Assembly (NCBI GenBank): GCA_946480685.1 | Contig: CAMLLI010000006.1 | Location: 1-17,456 of the forward strand | Length of the DNA stretch: 17,456 bases | DNA from: an uncultured Flammeovirgaceae bacterium | GTDB lineage: Bacteria; Bacteroidota; Bacteroidia; Cytophagales; Cyclobacteriaceae | Direction: 5' to 3' | In this document: positions 14,834 through 17,456 of the stretch, one piece after another | Layout: each line of letters starts with the position of its first letter | Position numbering within the stretch: position 1 is the first letter of the stretch | Notes under the pieces: generated by a model | Seen by the model: the letters and a program-made list of their open reading frames with translations, nothing else | The model's database searches: none | Told to the model about the DNA's origin: nothing | Translations under genes and position numbers: made by a program

Positions 14834-15784
14834 ATGAATAAACACACATTACTTGTATCGCTGCTATTGGTCTGCCATTTTGTTTTTGCCCAGAAAAAAG
14901 CAGAGACGGCTTTTATACTTGAAGAAAGAGATCTTATACCAGAAGGCATCGCATACGACCCCACCGAGAAAGCATTTTACCTTAGCAGTATATATAAACG
15001 CAAAATTGTAAAGATCACTTCCGATGGTAAAGTGAGCGACCTGATCCCGACCGGAGCCGATGAGATTGAACAGGTTCTCGGCATGAAGGTAGACGCACGC
15101 GGTTTACTATGGGCCTGCAACAACACACCGGAACATGACACGGTGCGGAAAATTTCCAATGTGCATGTATATGATCTTCGCACAAAAAAAATGGTAAAGC
15201 GTTTCAAGCTTGAAGACGACAACCGCCATTTGTTCAATGATATATATATTACCAAAGCAGGCGATGTGTTTGTTACGGATACACATGCCGGTATGGTATG
15301 GCTAGTGCGCAAAGACAGCAAGACGCTGGAAGAATTTACCAAACGCGGCAGTGTTCCCTTTGCCAACGGCATTACGGCCACGCCCGATGAAAAATTTCTG
15401 ATTGTAAGTACCGGTGGTGTACAGGGCGTTGTACGCGTTGATGTGGGTACCAAACAAATTTCATCCATTCCCAACGACCGCTATATGGTGATGGGATATG
15501 ATGGCCTGTATCAATACAACAACACGTTGATCGGAATACAGAATACATTCTTCCCGGAGTCCATTCAAAAAGTAACATTAAATGCAAGCAGCGATCGCGC
15601 AGAACGAATAGATTTTCTGTGTGATCGCGATCCTAAATTCAATGCACCCACTACAGGTGTTATTGTTGGCGATGAGTTTTACTTTATAGCCAACAGTCAG
15701 TTACTGCAGATCATTGGCGGTAAAGGAAAAATTAAAGACCCGGCCACGCTCCAGGAAACCATTATCATGAAGATAAAATTATGA
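14834..15784 (+). CDS. Exported SMP-30/gluconolactonase-like beta-propeller protein
   Basis: The 316-residue product starts with a signal peptide (MNKHTLLVSLLLVCHFVFAQ), so it is periplasmic or secreted. The rest is an SMP-30/gluconolaconase/LRE-like six-bladed propeller. The four positions that bind the divalent metal in this fold are all recognisable: Glu37 in LIPEGIAYD, Asn135 in HLFNDIYIT, Asn178 in PFANGITAT and Asp223 in GYDGLYQY. Relatives hydrolyse lactones or organophosphates, but substrate varies widely, so only 'lactonase-like' is safe. The start is ATG at 14834. An upstream in-frame TTG at 14804 would place ten extra residues before a perfectly good signal peptide. It is 60 nt before the M20 gene on the same strand with no terminator between, so co-transcription is likely. 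Confidence 0.85.
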   Translation: MNKHTLLVSLLLVCHFVFAQKKAETAFILEERDLIPEGIAYDPTEKAFYLSSIYKRKIVKITSDGKVSDLIPTGADEIEQVLGMKVDARGLLWACNNTPEHDTVRKISNVHVYDLRTKKMVKRFKLEDDNRHLFNDIYITKAGDVFVTDTHAGMVWLVRKDSKTLEEFTKRGSVPFANGITATPDEKFLIVSTGGVQGVVRVDVGTKQISSIPNDRYMVMGYDGLYQYNNTLIGIQNTFFPESIQKVTLNASSDRAERIDFLCDRDPKFNAPTTGVIVGDEFYFIANSQLLQIIGGKGKIKDPATLQETIIMKIKL

Positions 15785-15844
15785 GCGATGGCTTTAACAA
15801 TCCGATCGATACTGTAATTTGCCATTAAACTCAATAACCGGAAC

Positions 15845-17203
15845 ATGATTAAAGAATACATTTCATCTAACAAGGATCGTTTCCTGTCTGAACTTTTTGA
15901 TTGGCTTCGCATTCCATCCGTTAGTGCAGACAGTCGTCATAAAGGTGATGTGCGTAAGGCAGCAGAATACCTGAAAGAAAAACTTTCAGCTGCAGGCGTT
16001 GATAAAGTTGAAATCTGTGAAACAAAAGGGCACCCGATTGTATATGCAGAAAAAATTGTCAACGCGTCATTACCTACCGTTCTTGTATATGGCCATTATG
16101 ATGTACAACCCGCAGACCCGATCAACCTGTGGGACTCTCCTCCTTTTGAACCTGTCATAAAAGATGACAAGATCTTTGCACGTGGTTCGTGTGATGACAA
16201 AGGACAGGTATATATGCACGTGAAAGCATTTGAGACCATGATGAAATTAAACCTGCTGCCCTGCAACGTAAAGTTTATGGTAGAAGGTGAAGAAGAAGTC
16301 GGCTCTGATAACCTGGGTACTTTTGTAAAAGAAAATAAAGCAAAGCTGAAAGCAGATATCATCCTCATCTCCGATACTGCGTTGATCTCGCTGGAGCATC
16401 CGTCCATTACTACAGGTCTTCGCGGACTAAGCTATATGGAGGTTGAAGTAACCGGACCAAACCGCGATCTTCATTCAGGAGTATATGGCGGTGCTGTTGC
16501 AAACCCGATCAATGTATTATGCAGCATGATCGATTCACTGCACGATGAGAACGGAAGAATTACTATACCCGGCTTCTATGATAAAGTTGCCGAGCTTACT
16601 GCTGCCGAACGCGAAGCATTGAACAAAGCGCCTTTCGATCTGAAAGAATATAAAGATGAGTTGGGCATCAACGAAATTAAAGGTGAAAAAGGATATACTA
16701 CCTTGGAGCGAACCGGTGTACGACCAACGCTCGATGTGAATGGTATATGGGGAGGCTATACCGGTGAAGGTGCCAAGACGGTGTTGCCATCCAAAGCGCA
16801 TGCTAAAATTTCCATGCGACTTGTTCCTAACCAGGTGAGTGCAGAAATTACAGAGCTGTTCACCAAACATTTCCAATCTATAGCGCCACCGTATGTAAAA
16901 GTAAAAGTGATGGCGCATCATGGTGGTGAACCTGCTGTTACACGCACGGATTCGGATGCATATAAAGCTGCCAGCAAAGCCTTCGAAGAAGTTTTCGGAA
17001 AAACTCCTATACCCACACGTGACGGAGGAAGTATACCGATTGTTGCATTGTTCAAACGCGAGCTGGGCTTGGACACTGTGTTGATGGGCTTTGGTTTAGA
17101 CAGCGATGCCATCCACTCGCCCAACGAGCACTACGGTGTACATAATTTCCTGTTAGGTATAGAAACCATCGTTGCTTTCTACAAGCAATTCGCGAAGAAG
17201 TAG
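15845..17203 (+). CDS. M20-family metallodipeptidase
   Basis: The 452-residue cytoplasmic enzyme is an M20 zinc dipeptidase of the carnosinase/CNDP-like group, which hydrolyses dipeptides using a two-metal centre. Metal and catalytic residues are complete: His84 and Asp86 in VYGHYDVQPAD, the bridging Asp117 in ARGSCDDKGQVY, the Glu pair around 149-150 in MVEGEEEVGS, Asp177 in LISDTAL, and His424 in DAIHSPNEHYG. The dimerisation (lid) domain, about 190-360, contains GPNRDLHSGVYGG with the substrate-binding histidine (His210). There is no signal peptide. The length is typical of the family. It follows the SMP-30-like gene by 60 nt and ends at a strong bidirectional hairpin, so it is the last gene of that transcript. 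The preferred dipeptide cannot be told from sequence. Confidence 0.94.
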   Translation: MIKEYISSNKDRFLSELFDWLRIPSVSADSRHKGDVRKAAEYLKEKLSAAGVDKVEICETKGHPIVYAEKIVNASLPTVLVYGHYDVQPADPINLWDSPPFEPVIKDDKIFARGSCDDKGQVYMHVKAFETMMKLNLLPCNVKFMVEGEEEVGSDNLGTFVKENKAKLKADIILISDTALISLEHPSITTGLRGLSYMEVEVTGPNRDLHSGVYGGAVANPINVLCSMIDSLHDENGRITIPGFYDKVAELTAAEREALNKAPFDLKEYKDELGINEIKGEKGYTTLERTGVRPTLDVNGIWGGYTGEGAKTVLPSKAHAKISMRLVPNQVSAEITELFTKHFQSIAPPYVKVKVMAHHGGEPAVTRTDSDAYKAASKAFEEVFGKTPIPTRDGGSIPIVALFKRELGLDTVLMGFGLDSDAIHSPNEHYGVHNFLLGIETIVAFYKQFAKK

Positions 17204-17234
17204 GATATATTATTATACATATACAGATGTATAT

Positions 17235-17264
17235 AAAGACACGAGCCACAAACTCGTGTCTTTT
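17235..17264. terminator. Bidirectional terminator between convergent genes
   Basis: A perfect 11-bp stem, AAAGACACGAG/CTCGTGTCTTT, encloses the loop CCACAAA (17235-17263). It is flanked by T-runs on both strands (TCTTTTG on plus, TCTTTAT on minus). It sits 31 nt after the M20 stop codon and 8 nt beyond the stop codon of the convergent gene, so it serves both. Confidence 0.9.
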
Positions 17265-17271
17265 GTTTATA

Positions 17272-17456
17272 CTAAAACAAGCTGAGGTTACCGCCTCTTC
17301 TGAATTTGGTAAGATCGATGGCCGGTAACGTTTTGTTGCCAAAGTATTTTTTCTTCGAAATGGTAAAGAGCTGATGTATAGCTTCAGCAAAATTACCTTC
17401 ACCACTCATGCGTCTGCCAAATTCAGAGTCGTTTACATTGCCACCATGCAACTCAC
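17272..17456 (-). CDS. C-terminal end of probable PA0069-family radical SAM protein (5' end outside window)
   Basis: The last 60 codons of a minus-strand gene read ELHGGNVNDSEFGRRMSGEG, then NFAEAIHQLFTISKKKYFG, ending KFRRGGNLSLF. The combination of D-S-x-F-G-x-R-M-x-G-x-G, a following Ala-Glu-x-I-x-x-L-F helix and a terminal GxLSLF resembles the C-terminus of PA0069-family radical SAM proteins (spore-photoproduct-lyase-like). The [4Fe-4S] CxxxCxxC motif would lie upstream, outside the window, so the assignment rests on the tail only. The stop codon is TAG at 17272-17274, and a strong hairpin follows 8 nt later. Confidence 0.55.
   Translation of the reverse strand, partial: ELHGGNVNDSEFGRRMSGEGNFAEAIHQLFTISKKKYFGNKTLPAIDLTKFRRGGNLSLF

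Overview
The window looks like chromosomal core DNA from a member of the Bacteroidota, probably a Cytophagia-type relative. The evidence is the protein families (a UvrA fragment, RluB with a basic low-complexity extension, a Lys/Ala-rich TraR/DksA protein, a PVC-type cytochrome c lipoprotein, a type III polyketide synthase), Bacteroidota-style promoter elements (a perfect TAnnTTTG with TTTG 18 nt upstream at 8077-8106), and few clear Shine-Dalgarno sites. I see no tRNA, rRNA, CRISPR array, insertion sequence or phage gene. Genes are closely packed on both strands. A genus call would need a database search.

Layout. Positions 1-575 hold the 3' end of uvrA. A 428-nt gap follows (576-1003) that is not empty: it holds a candidate 30-residue membrane protein on the minus strand, a long imperfect hairpin over that gene's end, and a short plus-strand reading frame that looks like a gene remnant. 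Next come a secreted DinB-fold protein (1004-1564), a terminator, a translationally coupled type III polyketide synthase and methyltransferase pair (1697-3509), and a seven-helix orphan histidine kinase (3568-4953). Converging on these is a minus-strand scpB-rluB operon (7167 to 4986) whose start codons and reading frames overlap. RluB carries a disordered N-terminal extension of about 300 residues with 41-residue tandem repeats. The TraR/DksA-like protein with a histone-H1-like tail (8046-7252) has its own promoter and terminator. It diverges from a lipoprotein isoaspartyl peptidase/asparaginase (8183-9208).

The second half has a His-rich secreted protein (9809-9294), a 999-residue PVC-type cytochrome c/beta-propeller lipoprotein (12923-9924) and a four-helix membrane protein (13305-12958), all on the minus strand. 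Diverging from them are a DnaQ-type exonuclease fused to a UvrC/Cho-type GIY-YIG nuclease (13374-14744), an SMP-30-like exported beta-propeller (14834-15784) and an M20 metallodipeptidase (15845-17203). A perfect 11-bp hairpin then separates the M20 gene from the convergent 3' end of a probable PA0069-family radical SAM gene.

How the genes relate. Two DNA-repair nuclease proteins are present (UvrA end, exonuclease/GIY-YIG fusion) but they are unlinked. scpB-rluB joins chromosome segregation with 23S rRNA modification. The polyketide synthase and methyltransferase form a minimal biosynthetic unit. Several products are exported (DinB-like, asparaginase, His-rich, cytochrome lipoprotein, SMP-30-like), suggesting an envelope with active periplasmic metabolism. 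I found no clearly new defence or mobile system. The most interesting items are the unlisted 30-residue membrane protein, the H1-tailed DksA-like protein, the repeat-bearing RluB, the polyketide pair, and the Fe-S-type cysteine pattern in the exonuclease/GIY-YIG fusion.
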